Shown here piece by piece: positions 8,913 through 17,521 of a stretch of 56,263 nt of DNA (position 1 is its first letter; each line of letters opens with the position of its first letter). Both the position numbers and the translations under genes were made by a program. The notes under the pieces were generated by a model. It worked only from the letters and a program-made list of their open reading frames with translations, did no database searches and was not told where the DNA came from. Source of the DNA: Histophilus somni (GTDB lineage: Bacteria; Pseudomonadota; Gammaproteobacteria; Enterobacterales; Pasteurellaceae); assembly GCF_014202395.1 (NCBI RefSeq), contig NZ_JACHGQ010000015.1, positions 1 to 56,263 of the forward strand. Direction: 5' to 3'.

Positions 8913-9878
8913 ATGAAAGTTTGTTTGATTAAAACCAGCTCAATGGGCGATGTAATTCATACTTTGCCAGCCTTGACTGATGCTCAAAATGCTATTGCTG
9001 ATCTGCAAGTGGATTGGGTGGTGGAAGAAAATTTTGCGGAAATTCCCCGTTGGCATTCAGCCGTTAATCATGTTATTCCTCTAGCAATACGACGTTGGCG
9101 TAAACAGCTTTTTTCCGCTCAAACAAGAAACGAATGGAAAAATTACCGCACTTTGTTACAAAAAAATCAATATGATGCGGTAATTGATGCTCAAGGGTTA
9201 GTGAAAAGTGCGTTGTTTGGAGCGAGTTTAGCGAAAGGGGTAAAACATGGTTATGATCGTCATTCTATTCGTGAGCCTTTCGCCTCATTTTTCTATGACA
9301 AAAAATATACTATTTCTTATCAACAGCATGCTGTTGAACGTATTCGTCAATTATTTGCCCAAAGTTTAGGTTATGAATTGCCTCACGAAAAAGGCGATTA
9401 TGGTATTGCGAAGCATTTTGTGCATTCGACTGAAAATGCACAACATTATGTCGTTTTTGTCCATAGCACTACAAGAGCGGATAAGCATTGGATTAATGCT
9501 GAATGGAAAAAATTATCCCAAAAATTGACCGCACTAGGTTTGCAAATTCGCTTACCTTGGGGCAATGAGAAGGAAAAATTACGTGCTGATTGGATTGCAC
9601 AAGATATTCAAAGTGCGGTGGTTTTACCGAGACTTTCTTTGACCGAGCTGGCACAACAGATTGCGTATGCAAAGGCGGTGATTTCTGTGGATACAGGGTT
9701 AGCACATTTAACAGCCGCTTTAGATGTTCCCAATATTACTTTATATGGAGCAACAGATCCGAAGTTGATCGGGACGTATGGTAAACATCAACATTATATT
9801 CAGAAACAGGGTATGGCGTTGATTAGTGCGGAAGATGTGTTGAGTGAATTACAGTCAAAAGAAATATTGAAATTTTAA
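8913..9878 (+). CDS. waaC: LPS heptosyltransferase I
   Basis: 321 residues, GT9 family (WaaC/OpsX). It transfers the first heptose onto KDO of lipid A-KDO. Motifs: KTSSMGDVIHTLPALTDA at the N-terminus, VHSTTRADKHW in the middle and SVDTGLAHLTAAL in the donor-binding domain. The start lies one base after the waaF stop. The gene is convergent with dapF across a shared hairpin. Two perfect uptake signals are in the coding region. Confidence 0.94.
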   Translation: MKVCLIKTSSMGDVIHTLPALTDAQNAIADLQVDWVVEENFAEIPRWHSAVNHVIPLAIRRWRKQLFSAQTRNEWKNYRTLLQKNQYDAVIDAQGLVKSALFGASLAKGVKHGYDRHSIREPFASFFYDKKYTISYQQHAVERIRQLFAQSLGYELPHEKGDYGIAKHFVHSTENAQHYVVFVHSTTRADKHWINAEWKKLSQKLTALGLQIRLPWGNEKEKLRADWIAQDIQSAVVLPRLSLTELAQQIAYAKAVISVDTGLAHLTAALDVPNITLYGATDPKLIGTYGKHQHYIQKQGMALISAEDVLSELQSKEILKF

Positions 9879-9887
9879 CCATAGAAA

Positions 9888-9919
9888 ATCTGCACTTTGC
9901 ATTTACACTAAGTGCAGAT
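9888..9919. terminator. Bidirectional hairpin between waaC and dapF
   Basis: Perfect 10-bp inverted repeat ATCTGCACTT / AAGTGCAGAT with a 12-nt loop between convergent genes. T runs are weak on both sides. Confidence 0.6.
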
Positions 9920-9927
9920 GAGTTTGA

Positions 9928-10752
9928 TTATAAACGGATAACACCGTCATAAATATGTGTTGCCTCGCCGGTCATATAAAGTGGGTGTCCTTTTCCTTGC
10001 CATTCAATCATTAACCTTCCTCCCGGCAAATCGACTTGTACGTTATTATCTAGCACACCTTGCATAATTCCGACAGCAACCGCTGCACACGCACCACTTC
10101 CACAGGCTTGTGTTTCTCCTGCTCCTCTTTCATACACACGCAGTTTAATATGATTGCGGTTGATAATTTGCATAAAACCGGCATTTACACGTTCAGGAAA
10201 GCGTTCATGGCTTTCTAAGAGCGGTCCTAATATTTCGATGTTTGCGTGTTGAATATCTTCCACTTGTGTTACACAATGTGGATTGCCCATAGACACCACA
10301 CCACATAGCAAGGTTTGTATGTCTGTGCGAATAATATAATTTTTTTCAAATTTATTGGCGTTAAAAGGGATTTTATTCGGTTCCCAAATCGGTTCACCCA
10401 TATTGACACATACCATGTCATCGTCTTTAACGCATAACATCATTTTGCCTTTTGCAGTACTCACAGCAATTTCTTTTTTATTGGTTAAACCTTTAAGCAC
10501 GACAAAACGAGCAAAGCATCTTGCACCATTGCCACATTGCGAAACTTCACTACCGTCCGCATTGAAAATACGATAGTGAAAATCCAAATCCGGATCATAA
10601 GGCGGTTCAACGACTAGCAATTGATCAAAACCAATCCCACGATTGCGATCTGCCAATCTTTTTATGACTTCAGTGGGAAAATAAACGTTTTGAGTGACAG
10701 CATCTACCACAACAAAATCATTCCCCAGTCCATGCATTTTGGAAAATTGCAT
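9928..10752 (-). CDS. dapF: Diaminopimelate epimerase
   Basis: 274 residues, the same length as Haemophilus influenzae DapF. It interconverts LL- and meso-diaminopimelate for lysine and peptidoglycan synthesis without a cofactor. The catalytic pair is visible: Cys73 in SQCGNGAR and the second Cys in [11 protein letters not shown]. The start is the ATG at 10752 because AAGGAAGAGG lies just upstream; an in-frame ATG six codons earlier is less well placed. Divergent from the outer-membrane gene at 10951. Confidence 0.97.
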   Translation of the reverse strand: MQFSKMHGLGNDFVVVDAVTQNVYFPTEVIKRLADRNRGIGFDQLLVVEPPYDPDLDFHYRIFNADGSEVSQCGNGARCFARFVVLKGLTNKKEIAVSTAKGKMMLCVKDDDMVCVNMGEPIWEPNKIPFNANKFEKNYIIRTDIQTLLCGVVSMGNPHCVTQVEDIQHANIEILGPLLESHERFPERVNAGFMQIINRNHIKLRVYERGAGETQACGSGACAAVAVGIMQGVLDNNVQVDLPGGRLMIEWQGKGHPLYMTGEATHIYDGVIRL

Positions 10753-10873
10753 TTCCTCTTCCTTAAGCAAATTAAAATTGGAGCTATTATAATCAGCTGC
10801 TTAAATTGAGTAAATGAGAGAAATCATTCACTCAGATTGTGAAATTCATATTTTTTTCTGCAAAATTGTATCG

Positions 10874-10879
10874 TATAAT
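10874..10879 (+). promoter_or_regulatory. Candidate -10 element of the phase-variable OMP gene
   Basis: A perfect TATAAT, 71 bp before the ATG at 10951, in a divergent intergenic region. The matching -35 is poor (T-rich), so this is only a candidate. Confidence 0.4.
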
Positions 10880-10950
10880 TCTCCGCCAGTTTAAAAAGAT
10901 AAAATTAAACTATTTAAAAAATTTATTTCTTTGATACATAAGGAGTTTTT

Positions 10951-11701
10951 ATGAAATACAAATTATCTTTAGTACTTTTGGCAATGCTGCCCGCACTTTC
11001 CCATGCGGGGGGGGAATTTTAACTTTTACGGCAAAGCGGGAATTGATTTAACCTCTCGTTTTGAAACTATGAGAATAATTGCAAACCATGATGGTAACCC
11101 TCCCATTTCAGCAAGCTCAAGACAAAATACTTTCTCGCCAAGCATCTTTTTTGAAACCACTTATAATATTTTACCGCAAACAGAAATCGGTCTAGGATTA
11201 GGCTATATTAAACGCAAAGGCTTTGAGCATTCTGCAAGCTGGGGAATTCATGGAGGAGGAGAGTATGCACCGATTTCAGATAATACTGGAATCGAAACCT
11301 ATAAAATACCTCGTTATGCCTCCCTGCCAATTTATTTTATTCTAAAACAAGATTATGCCCTAAGTCGAAATACAAACCTGTATTTCAAAGCAAATTTAGG
11401 TTATTCAATCAATAAAATTTCCAATACACAATATAAGTATTATACAGATCTAGAGCAAGAAAACGTTTTTAAATTATCGGAGTTTCAGAGCGGGTTGCGT
11501 CCGATGAAAGTGAAAAATGGTCTTTATTTAGGTTTAGGATTGGGGATTGAATATAAAGCTTTCTTAGCAGAAATTGGCTATTATCATACCAAATCAAAAG
11601 TAACTCGTAAAAACTATAACTATGAGATTAGAAACTCGATCTACGAAAGTACCTCTTACAATAATGATGCCATACGTTTAACCCTTGGGGTTAAATTCTA
11701 A
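10951..11701 (+). pseudogene. Outer-membrane beta-barrel protein, phase-OFF by a G8 tract
   Basis: An ATG at 10951 with SD AGGAG starts a textbook signal peptide (MKYKLSLVLLAMLPALSHA). The frame stops after only four more residues because the run of eight G (11007-11014) places the barrel in another frame. Removing one G joins the signal peptide to GGNFNFYGKAGIDL and gives a 249-residue protein ending in AIRLTLGVKF, the terminal-Phe pattern of outer-membrane barrels. The body has alternating amphipathic strands and YLGLGLGIEYKAF, like small Opa/OmpW-type barrels. It is best read as a phase-variable gene caught OFF, not as a decayed gene, because the rest is intact. A near-match to the uptake signal (CCGCACTT) lies in the signal-peptide codons. 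Function unknown; adhesion or serum interaction would be typical. Confidence 0.85.
11007..11014 (+). repeat. Homopolymeric G8 tract (contingency locus)
   Basis: Eight consecutive G straddle the signal-peptide cleavage region. With 7 or 10 G the signal peptide and barrel are in frame; with 8 they are not. Tracts of this kind undergo slipped-strand mispairing in Haemophilus and Neisseria. Confidence 0.85.
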
Positions 11702-11705
11702 AAGT

Positions 11706-11741
11706 AACATTCTCTCCGCACTTTGAGGCGGAGAGAATGTT
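11706..11741. terminator. Long hairpin between OMP gene and mobB
   Basis: Perfect 14-bp stem AACATTCTCTCCGC / GCGGAGAGAATGTT with an 8-nt loop between convergent genes. It overlaps the last bases of mobB. Likely a shared terminator, although T runs are short. Confidence 0.7.
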
Positions 11742-12237
11742 AAGTTGTTGTTTTATACCACGCCAAGATAAATGTAGCAATTTGCGTTGGGTTGTTAATA
11801 TCCAGTAAAGGAACGGAAGTTTGTACGGGATAGTCCGTTGCTAACGCTATTACATATTCATCACAAGGCGGACAAGGTTTCGTCATGTCTTGACGATGTA
11901 CTAAAATTTTGACAATAGGCTCTTGTTTAAAACCTTCCACTAAAATTAAATCGGTCATTTGGGGTGAAAATTGTTGAGCGAGATAATCTAAAGTGAGCGA
12001 TTTTGGCGTTTCGGTCATCAATGCCCAACGCTTATCACATGCCAACATAACTTGTGTCGCACCGGCTTCTTTCATACGCCAGCTGTCTTTTCCCTCTTTG
12101 TCGATTTGTGCGTTATGATGGCTATGTTTGATGACTGAAACCCGCAAACCTAAACGGAGCAATTCAGGCAGTAATTTTTCCAATAATGTGGTTTTTCCGC
12201 TACCGCTATAACCTGTGATACCTAGCATGGGTTGCAT
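11740..12237 (-). CDS. mobB: Molybdopterin-guanine dinucleotide biosynthesis protein MobB
   Basis: 165 residues. P-loop GYSGSGKTT at residues 9-17 near the N-terminus and ILVEGFKQEP in the middle are typical of MobB, a GTP-binding partner of MobA in attaching GMP to molybdopterin. The start is the ATG at 12237 with SD AAGAGGAA; the frame runs further upstream into rseC but has no family similarity there. It lies 13 bp after rseC on the same strand. Confidence 0.93.
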   Translation of the reverse strand: MQPMLGITGYSGSGKTTLLEKLLPELLRLGLRVSVIKHSHHNAQIDKEGKDSWRMKEAGATQVMLACDKRWALMTETPKSLTLDYLAQQFSPQMTDLILVEGFKQEPIVKILVHRQDMTKPCPPCDEYVIALATDYPVQTSVPLLDINNPTQIATFILAWYKTTT

Positions 12238-12250
12238 ATAAATTCCTCTT

Positions 12251-12685
12251 TTATTGAATAATGCGTAACAGAATGGGTTGAAAAGCCTTTTTATGTTGCC
12301 ATTTTTTACTGTATGAATGGATAAGCACAAAAGAAAGTGCGGTACAAAAAAGGATAAAAATTGCACCCCACAATTCTTGGCTAAAAATTTGGTTTGCAAT
12401 GAGTGTTGCACTGAGCAAGGTCATTAAAGGAATAATATACAATAAAAGTGCGGTAGAAATCAGAGAACTTTCTTGTAAACCAAGCTCAACAATTTGACCT
12501 ATTTTTAAGGGTATCAGGCTATTAACGATAAAGATATGCTCCGGACTTTTGCCGGTTAATTCAGAAAGTGCGGAAGTTCCGCAAGTATTTTTTGCTGTAC
12601 ATTGGCTACAAGCATTTTTGCTTTGACATTTCACTGTTGCTTTTCCTTGATGATAGGCAATGACTATCGCTCTTTCTGTTAGCAT
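12251..12685 (-). CDS. rseC: SoxR-reducing system / sigma-E regulator protein RseC
   Basis: 144 residues. An N-terminal cytoplasmic segment has the Cys pattern C-x5-C-x2-C-x5-C (KCQSKNACSQCTAKNTCG). Two membrane segments follow (~80-97 and ~103-120). This is the RseC/MucC architecture. In E. coli RseC is encoded in the rpoE operon and is linked to reduction of SoxR and to sigma-E. Start at the ATG of 12685 (MLTERAIVIAY). It lies 7 bp after rseB. Confidence 0.9.
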   Translation of the reverse strand: MLTERAIVIAYHQGKATVKCQSKNACSQCTAKNTCGTSALSELTGKSPEHIFIVNSLIPLKIGQIVELGLQESSLISTALLLYIIPLMTLLSATLIANQIFSQELWGAIFILFCTALSFVLIHSYSKKWQHKKAFQPILLRIIQ

Positions 12686-12692
12686 AAAAAAC

Positions 12693-13631
12693 CTATTTAA
12701 TTCGAATATCTTGAATAATACGTTTAGCGGAAAAGAGAGGAAGTTGACCGACAAAGGTTAATTCTTTGTTACCTAGAGTGTTGCTGTAAAAAGTGGTGGA
12801 GCCTTGCTTCCAAAATCTTTCTCCGTCATTATCAACAATGCTGTTAGACAAATAGAGTGCAAAAGAAAATAGTCCGTCACTATAAAATTGGCTCTCAATA
12901 GGGTGTTTATTGTCTTTTTCTATTGTTATGGATTGGCTAATTAACTTAAACCCTTTTGGGAGCCACTCCGGTTTCCAATTTTGTTGTTGAGTTTTCGGCT
13001 CACTTAATAACGGAGGAAAAATGACATTATCTATATAGCTACCTAATTCGATCAGTTCATCACCAAGATATAAATTAACTACTCGGAACTGCTCTAATAA
13101 ATTGCCTTCACGATCCAACATATCACTGCGTAGCAACAAATGATTTTGTTCATCGATAAAGACTAAATATTGATAGCGAAAATCGTCTTTAGGCAAAATA
13201 CGTAAAGTTTGTACAATGCGATCCGCCACACGATTACGCCCAATGGTTACGATATCGTAATAATCTGATAATTGCTTAACATCACTCCACATTACAACAG
13301 GTAAGTTATCCATAATATGACCGCTCTTTAAAGAGAATGCTTGGAAATTAGGTGGAAAATAACTCACTAAATTTTCATGTTGGATAATTTCTTGTTGAAC
13401 ACCATCTAAGGTAATAAGTTGGGCGTAACTTTTGCCATCCTGATTAATATGACGATAACGAAGTGAATCTATATTGGTTGGCGTGGCTTGCACAAAATAA
13501 ATTTCATAATTTAATGTATTTTGTGCTGCAATCATTTTTTCCAATAATTGCTCAGGTTCTATATTTTCTTGAGCGAAAGTTGAAACTGAAAAAGTAAGAA
13601 GTGCGGTCAAAAAAGAGAAAATTTTTAACAT
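12693..13631 (-). CDS. rseB: Sigma-E regulatory periplasmic protein RseB (MucB)
   Basis: 312 residues with a Sec signal peptide (MLKIFSFLTALLTFSVSTFA). RseB binds the periplasmic part of RseA and protects it from DegS until lipid or LPS signals release it. Both MucB/RseB lobes appear present (YEIYFVQATPTNIDSLRYRH early; WKPEWLPKGFKLISQS late). Start at the ATG of 13631 with SD AGGAAG; an upstream in-frame start would spoil the signal peptide. An uptake signal lies in the signal-peptide region. Confidence 0.93.
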   Translation of the reverse strand: MLKIFSFLTALLTFSVSTFAQENIEPEQLLEKMIAAQNTLNYEIYFVQATPTNIDSLRYRHINQDGKSYAQLITLDGVQQEIIQHENLVSYFPPNFQAFSLKSGHIMDNLPVVMWSDVKQLSDYYDIVTIGRNRVADRIVQTLRILPKDDFRYQYLVFIDEQNHLLLRSDMLDREGNLLEQFRVVNLYLGDELIELGSYIDNVIFPPLLSEPKTQQQNWKPEWLPKGFKLISQSITIEKDNKHPIESQFYSDGLFSFALYLSNSIVDNDGERFWKQGSTTFYSNTLGNKELTFVGQLPLFSAKRIIQDIRIK

Positions 13632-13694
13632 AGTATTCTTCCTAAGAAAAAAATTCACCACCAAACGGTGGCGAATATCTTAACATGAATTGAG

Positions 13695-14279
13695 CTAATG
13701 TTCATTATTTGGCAATCCGAAACTGTCAGTATGCAGACGTCGCTGTAATTCATAGTTTTGTAGCATTATGCCAATACGTTTGTTCCGTTGTTCTACTTGC
13801 TCTTGCGTAATTATTTCTTTTCTCGGAACATTATAGCTGATTTCTTGTACCGAATTATTAAATGGAAGCGTTTGTAGCGTTGGGGTATCCAGTGTATTTT
13901 TGCCCGCTCTTTCATGATTAAAAGATTGAACGCCAAGTACGGCAACGAAACAAACCGTTGCAGCAACTGCCATTTGTAACATTGGGGAAAAGAATGAGCG
14001 TATTTTTTGTATAAACGGAAGTTTTTCCACTTCTGCGAGTGTCGGTTGAGACTCGAGAGAATGTTCGATTTGTATTTTTTCTTCCTGTTCAATGAGCGTT
14101 CCCATTCTTGCTGTGAAATCAGAACCTAACAGCACTTTACTTTCTTTGCGTATAATGGAACGAATTAAATGATAATTTGACCAACTATTTTGTAAGTCTT
14201 TGTTTTGACAAAGGGTGTCAGTAAATTTGTTACCACAATGCTCACCATCGATATAAGCTGAAAGTAACTCTTTTTGCAT
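13695..14279 (-). CDS. rseA: Sigma-E anti-sigma factor RseA (MclA)
   Basis: 194 residues. The N-terminal anti-sigma domain begins MQKELLSAYIDGEH. A single membrane segment (~98-115, MLQMAVAATVCFVAVLGV) leads to a periplasmic tail that includes VQEISYNVPRKEI. It holds RpoE at the membrane and is cleaved by DegS and RseP under envelope stress. Start at the ATG of 14279 with a GGAG site. It lies between rpoE and rseB on the same strand. Confidence 0.92.
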   Translation of the reverse strand: MQKELLSAYIDGEHCGNKFTDTLCQNKDLQNSWSNYHLIRSIIRKESKVLLGSDFTARMGTLIEQEEKIQIEHSLESQPTLAEVEKLPFIQKIRSFFSPMLQMAVAATVCFVAVLGVQSFNHERAGKNTLDTPTLQTLPFNNSVQEISYNVPRKEIITQEQVEQRNKRIGIMLQNYELQRRLHTDSFGLPNNEH

Positions 14280-14311
14280 CTTTAACTCCAAGTCTTTGTT
14301 TATTAAACTAT

Positions 14312-14887
14312 TTAACGTTGTATCAAAGGTTGAATTTTGCTTTCGATTATTTCTCTTGCACGGAAAATACGAGAACGTACGGTTCCCACCGGACAATCCA
14401 TAATTTCTGCAATTTCTTCGTAACTCAATCCTTCCATTTCCCGTAGTGTAATAGCTGTTTTTAAATCTTCTTGCAGGTTACTGATAGTATCAAAAACAAC
14501 TTTTTTCAATTCACCGGATAATATTTCATTTTCGGGAGTATTCACGTCCCTTAAATTTGTACCAACATTATAGCTTTCAGCGTCTTCTGCTAATATATCC
14601 TCTGTTGGCGGACGCCGTCCTTGTGCCGTTAAGTAATTCTTTGCCGTATTAACCGCTATTCGATATAGCCAAGTATAAAAAGCACTTTCGCCACGAAATG
14701 ATTCAATTGAGCGGTAGGCTTTTATAAAGGATTCTTGTACAACATCGGGAATATCGTTTTGTGAAATATAACGAGTAAGTAATCCAGCAACTTTATTTTG
14801 ATAACGAGCAACCAATAAGTTAAAGGCCTTTTTATCTCCCTGCTGTACTTTTTCTACCAAAGCCTGATCCGTTAGTTGTTCAGCCAT
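14312..14887 (-). CDS. rpoE: Envelope-stress sigma factor RpoE (sigma-24)
   Basis: 191 residues, an ECF sigma factor. Region 2 is visible as DVVQESFIKAYRSIESFRGES with YTWLYRIAVNTAKNYL. Region 4 has the helix-turn-helix LSYEEIAEIMDCPVGTVRSRI. It directs transcription of outer-membrane-assembly and stress genes when RseA is degraded. Start at the ATG of 14887 (MAEQLTDQALV); the longer frame has no family similarity. A sigma-E-type promoter lies ~60 bp upstream, implying autoregulation. First gene of rpoE-rseA-rseB-rseC-mobB. Confidence 0.97.
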   Translation of the reverse strand: MAEQLTDQALVEKVQQGDKKAFNLLVARYQNKVAGLLTRYISQNDIPDVVQESFIKAYRSIESFRGESAFYTWLYRIAVNTAKNYLTAQGRRPPTEDILAEDAESYNVGTNLRDVNTPENEILSGELKKVVFDTISNLQEDLKTAITLREMEGLSYEEIAEIMDCPVGTVRSRIFRAREIIESKIQPLIQR

Positions 14888-14948
14888 ATAACCTCTTGTA
14901 TCACATCTAACAAGCCTTAATATTAAAGCCAGCCAACCCCTGTGCTTG

Positions 14949-14976
14949 TTAGACGTAATGGAATAAAAAAAGTTCA
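14949..14976 (-). promoter_or_regulatory. Sigma-E-type promoter of the rpoE operon
   Basis: On the minus strand: TGAACTT, 15 bp, GTCTAA. This matches the sigma-E consensus (GGAACTT, ~15-16 bp, GTCnAA) at all but one base. It lies between sdhE and rpoE, giving a leader of ~55 nt. Confidence 0.8.
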
Positions 14977-14992
14977 ATCTTTTTAGGAAAGA

Positions 14993-15247
14993 TTATTGAT
15001 ATAAATTTAAATTTTCTTGAATATGATCTACCATTTCTTGTAATTCAAGATCAGCAGCCGGAGTTTTGTTAAAAAACCAAGAAAAAAGTTGTAAATCCGA
15101 GCAAGCTAATAAACGCAAAAATATATCTTTTTTAGCATCAGGTAGTTCATCAAAATATTGTTGAAAAAAAGGCATAATAACTTTATCTAATTCCAACATG
15201 CCTCGGCGGCAATCCCATTCAATGCGGAATTTGTTGTATTTTTCCAT
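14993..15247 (-). CDS. sdhE: FAD assembly factor SdhE (YgfY/CptB)
   Basis: 84 residues. It contains RRGMLELD with the RGxxE motif needed for covalent flavinylation of succinate dehydrogenase or fumarate reductase. WFFNKTPAADLELQEMVDHI near the C-terminus is typical. It has also been named antitoxin CptB, but no CptA-like toxin gene lies beside it. Start at the ATG of 15247. It precedes rpoE on the same strand, and the sigma-E promoter lies between them. Confidence 0.9.
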   Translation of the reverse strand: MEKYNKFRIEWDCRRGMLELDKVIMPFFQQYFDELPDAKKDIFLRLLACSDLQLFSWFFNKTPAADLELQEMVDHIQENLNLYQ

Positions 15248-15372
15248 GCTTAATTTCCTTTTATCTAATTTTCTTGTTAATAGTAACAATCGGAAGAAAC
15301 GCTGTAAATAAAAGAGAAGAATAAACTCGGTTCGGATAGATTTTAGGTGTGCAATATAAATGGCATACAAAT

Positions 15373-15399
15373 AAGGCGTATTATATATCAATACGCCTT
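15373..15399 (-). terminator. Terminator of the uxaC-eda operon
   Basis: Minus-strand hairpin with arms AAGGCGTAT / ATACGCCTT just after the eda stop, separating the hexuronate operon from sdhE. Confidence 0.65.
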
Positions 15400-15420
15400 T
15401 GCTCTTAGGTGTAAATCCCT

Positions 15421-16062
15421 TTAACTTTTAACCAGCTCTACTACTTCACGGGTTAATCGTCCAATTTCTTCCCATTGTTGGGACTTAATCAAAGATTTCT
15501 CTACAAACCAAGAGCCACCGCAAGCAACTACGTTTGGAATAGCGAGATAGTCTTTGATATTTTGTGGCGAAATGCCACCGGTCGGCATAATTTGTAAGTT
15601 ACCGTAAGGGCCAAGTAAGGCTTTTATCATTTTAACACCGCCACTTGCCTCAGCAGGGAAAAACTTGACAGCTTGTATGCTGAGTTCAAGAGCGGATTCG
15701 ATTGCCATTGGATTATTTACCCCAGGCGTTACAGGTATATTTAACTCTTGAGAATACTTCACAATATTTGGATTAAAGCCTGGAGTAACAATACAATCTG
15801 CTCCGGCATTTTTGGCAGCCAATACCTGTTCTTTGGTTAGCACCGTGCCTGCAGCTATGAGTACTTCAGGATATTGTTGGTGAACCAATTTAATGGCCTC
15901 TTCGGCAGCTTCGGAGCGGAAAGTAATTTCCACTACAGGCAAGCCGTTTTCAGACAATGTTTTTGCTAAGGGTAAAATATCCTCTGCTTTATCTAAAGCA
16001 ATAACCGGAACAACTTTAAGCTGTTTCAACTTGTCAATAATTTGTTCAGTGGTATAACGCAT
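15421..16062 (-). CDS. eda: KDPG/KHG aldolase Eda
   Basis: 213 residues. Schiff-base Lys133 lies in AVKFFPAEASGG, and Glu45 is in VVEITFRS, as in E. coli Eda. It splits 2-keto-3-deoxy-6-phosphogluconate to pyruvate and glyceraldehyde-3-phosphate, the last step of hexuronate breakdown. Start at the ATG of 16062 with SD AAGAGG. It lies ~46 bp after uxaC, last in the minus-strand operon. Confidence 0.96.
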   Translation of the reverse strand: MRYTTEQIIDKLKQLKVVPVIALDKAEDILPLAKTLSENGLPVVEITFRSEAAEEAIKLVHQQYPEVLIAAGTVLTKEQVLAAKNAGADCIVTPGFNPNIVKYSQELNIPVTPGVNNPMAIESALELSIQAVKFFPAEASGGVKMIKALLGPYGNLQIMPTGGISPQNIKDYLAIPNVVACGGSWFVEKSLIKSQQWEEIGRLTREVVELVKS

Positions 16063-16108
16063 TTTTAACCTCTTTTTAATGTGAAAAAATTTCTTTAAAA
16101 TGGTTATT

Positions 16109-17512
16109 TTATTTGAAATAACGTTTTGCATTGTCATAGCAAATGTCTTTCACCATCTTTCCTAGCAGGTTGAGATCATTTGGTGCTTCACCACGTTCAA
16201 CCCAGCCACCAATCATTTCACATAAAATACGGCGGAAATATTCGTGGCGAGTGTAAGATAAGAAACTGCGAGAATCAGTCAGCATACCAACAAATTGGCT
16301 TAATAGTCCCAATTGTGATAGCTGTTGCAGTTGGCGTTCCATGCCATCTTTTTGATCGTTGAACCACCAGCCTGAACCGAATTGAATTTTACCTGCAATG
16401 CCCCCGGTTTGGAAATTACCGATCATTGTGCCAAGCATTTCGTTATCACGAGGATTTAAGCAGTATAAAATGGTTTTCGGGAGTTGGTCTGTTTGATCCA
16501 TGCTGTCTAATAAACGAGAAAGTGATTCAGCAAACGCACGATCTCCGATTGAATCAAATCCAGCATCTGCACCTAGCAATTTGAACATTCTCGTATTGTT
16601 GTTACGAATTGCTCCGATATGGAGCTGCATTACCCAATGGTGTTTGTGGTACTCCGTACCTAACCAAACTAATAGTGCGGTGCTAAATTGTGCAATTTCT
16701 TCTTCTTCAATAGGTTGATTGTTAAGTCTTTTTTGCAATATTTGATCAAGAGTTTTCTCATCAGGAATTGGTGAGAAACGGACAATTTCCATACCATGAT
16801 CAGCAGATTTACAACCATATTTATCGAAATGTTCAATACGTTTCGATAGAGCCTGTTTTAGTTTATCGAAAGTGTTGATTTCAATATCTGCGACTTTTCC
16901 CAACTGCTCAATATAATCATTGAACAGAGGAAGCTCAATTTTAAACGCACGGTCAGGTCGGAAACTTGGTACAACTTCAACATCAAAGGTATTATCTTCT
17001 GCAATGGCTTTATGGTATTCCAATGAATCAATAGGATCATCGGTTGTACCAACCAAATTTACATTCATTTTTTTCATAATACCACGTGCTGAAAACTCAG
17101 GCTGTTGCAATAACTCTTTCCCTTTATGCCAAATTTTCTCCGCTGTTTCAGGTGAAAAAATCGTGTCGGTAATACCGAACGGACGACGTAATTCTAAGTG
17201 AGTCCAGTGATAAATCGGGTTACCGATACATTTTGGTACAGTGTTGGCGAATGCGAGATATTTACTGTATTTATCTGCACTTCCCGTAATTAAATGCTCT
17301 TCTACCCCAGCTGAACGCATTGCTCGCCATTTGTAGTGATCGCCTTCTAACCAAATTTCAGCTAAATCATTAAATTGGCGATTTTCTGCAATTTCTTTTG
17401 GGTTTAAATGGCAGTGATAGTCAAAAATCGGTTGTTCTTCAGCATAATCATGATAAAGCTTTTGAGCCGTTGAGGTTGATAGTAAAAAATCTTCCGTCAT
17501 AAATTTCATCAT
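16109..17512 (-). CDS. uxaC: Glucuronate isomerase UxaC
   Basis: 467 residues. It isomerises D-glucuronate to D-fructuronate (and D-galacturonate to D-tagaturonate). Signatures: [19 protein letters not shown] (metal-binding HxH), [48 protein letters not shown] and [19 protein letters not shown]. Two adjacent ATG codons (17512, 17509) follow SD AAGAGGAC; either may start. This gene shows that glucuronate itself, not only KDG, is an intermediate here. 10 bp after the symporter gene. Confidence 0.96.
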   Translation of the reverse strand: MMKFMTEDFLLSTSTAQKLYHDYAEEQPIFDYHCHLNPKEIAENRQFNDLAEIWLEGDHYKWRAMRSAGVEEHLITGSADKYSKYLAFANTVPKCIGNPIYHWTHLELRRPFGITDTIFSPETAEKIWHKGKELLQQPEFSARGIMKKMNVNLVGTTDDPIDSLEYHKAIAEDNTFDVEVVPSFRPDRAFKIELPLFNDYIEQLGKVADIEINTFDKLKQALSKRIEHFDKYGCKSADHGMEIVRFSPIPDEKTLDQILQKRLNNQPIEEEEIAQFSTALLVWLGTEYHKHHWVMQLHIGAIRNNNTRMFKLLGADAGFDSIGDRAFAESLSRLLDSMDQTDQLPKTILYCLNPRDNEMLGTMIGNFQTGGIAGKIQFGSGWWFNDQKDGMERQLQQLSQLGLLSQFVGMLTDSRSFLSYTRHEYFRRILCEMIGGWVERGEAPNDLNLLGKMVKDICYDNAKRYFK

Positions 17513-17521
17513 TATGTCCTC

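Noticed and set aside
10621-10809. 62-codon plus-strand ORF antisense to the start of dapF
   Set aside because: Overlaps a well-supported gene, has no SD and shows no protein-like composition.
10951-11022. Short signal-peptide ORF (23 codons) as an independent small gene
   Set aside because: It is the natural 5' end of the barrel gene, cut off only by the G8 frameshift.
14993-15247. sdhE/cptB considered as an antitoxin of a toxin-antitoxin pair
   Set aside because: No CptA-like membrane toxin lies next to it; the RGxxE motif supports the flavinylation role.
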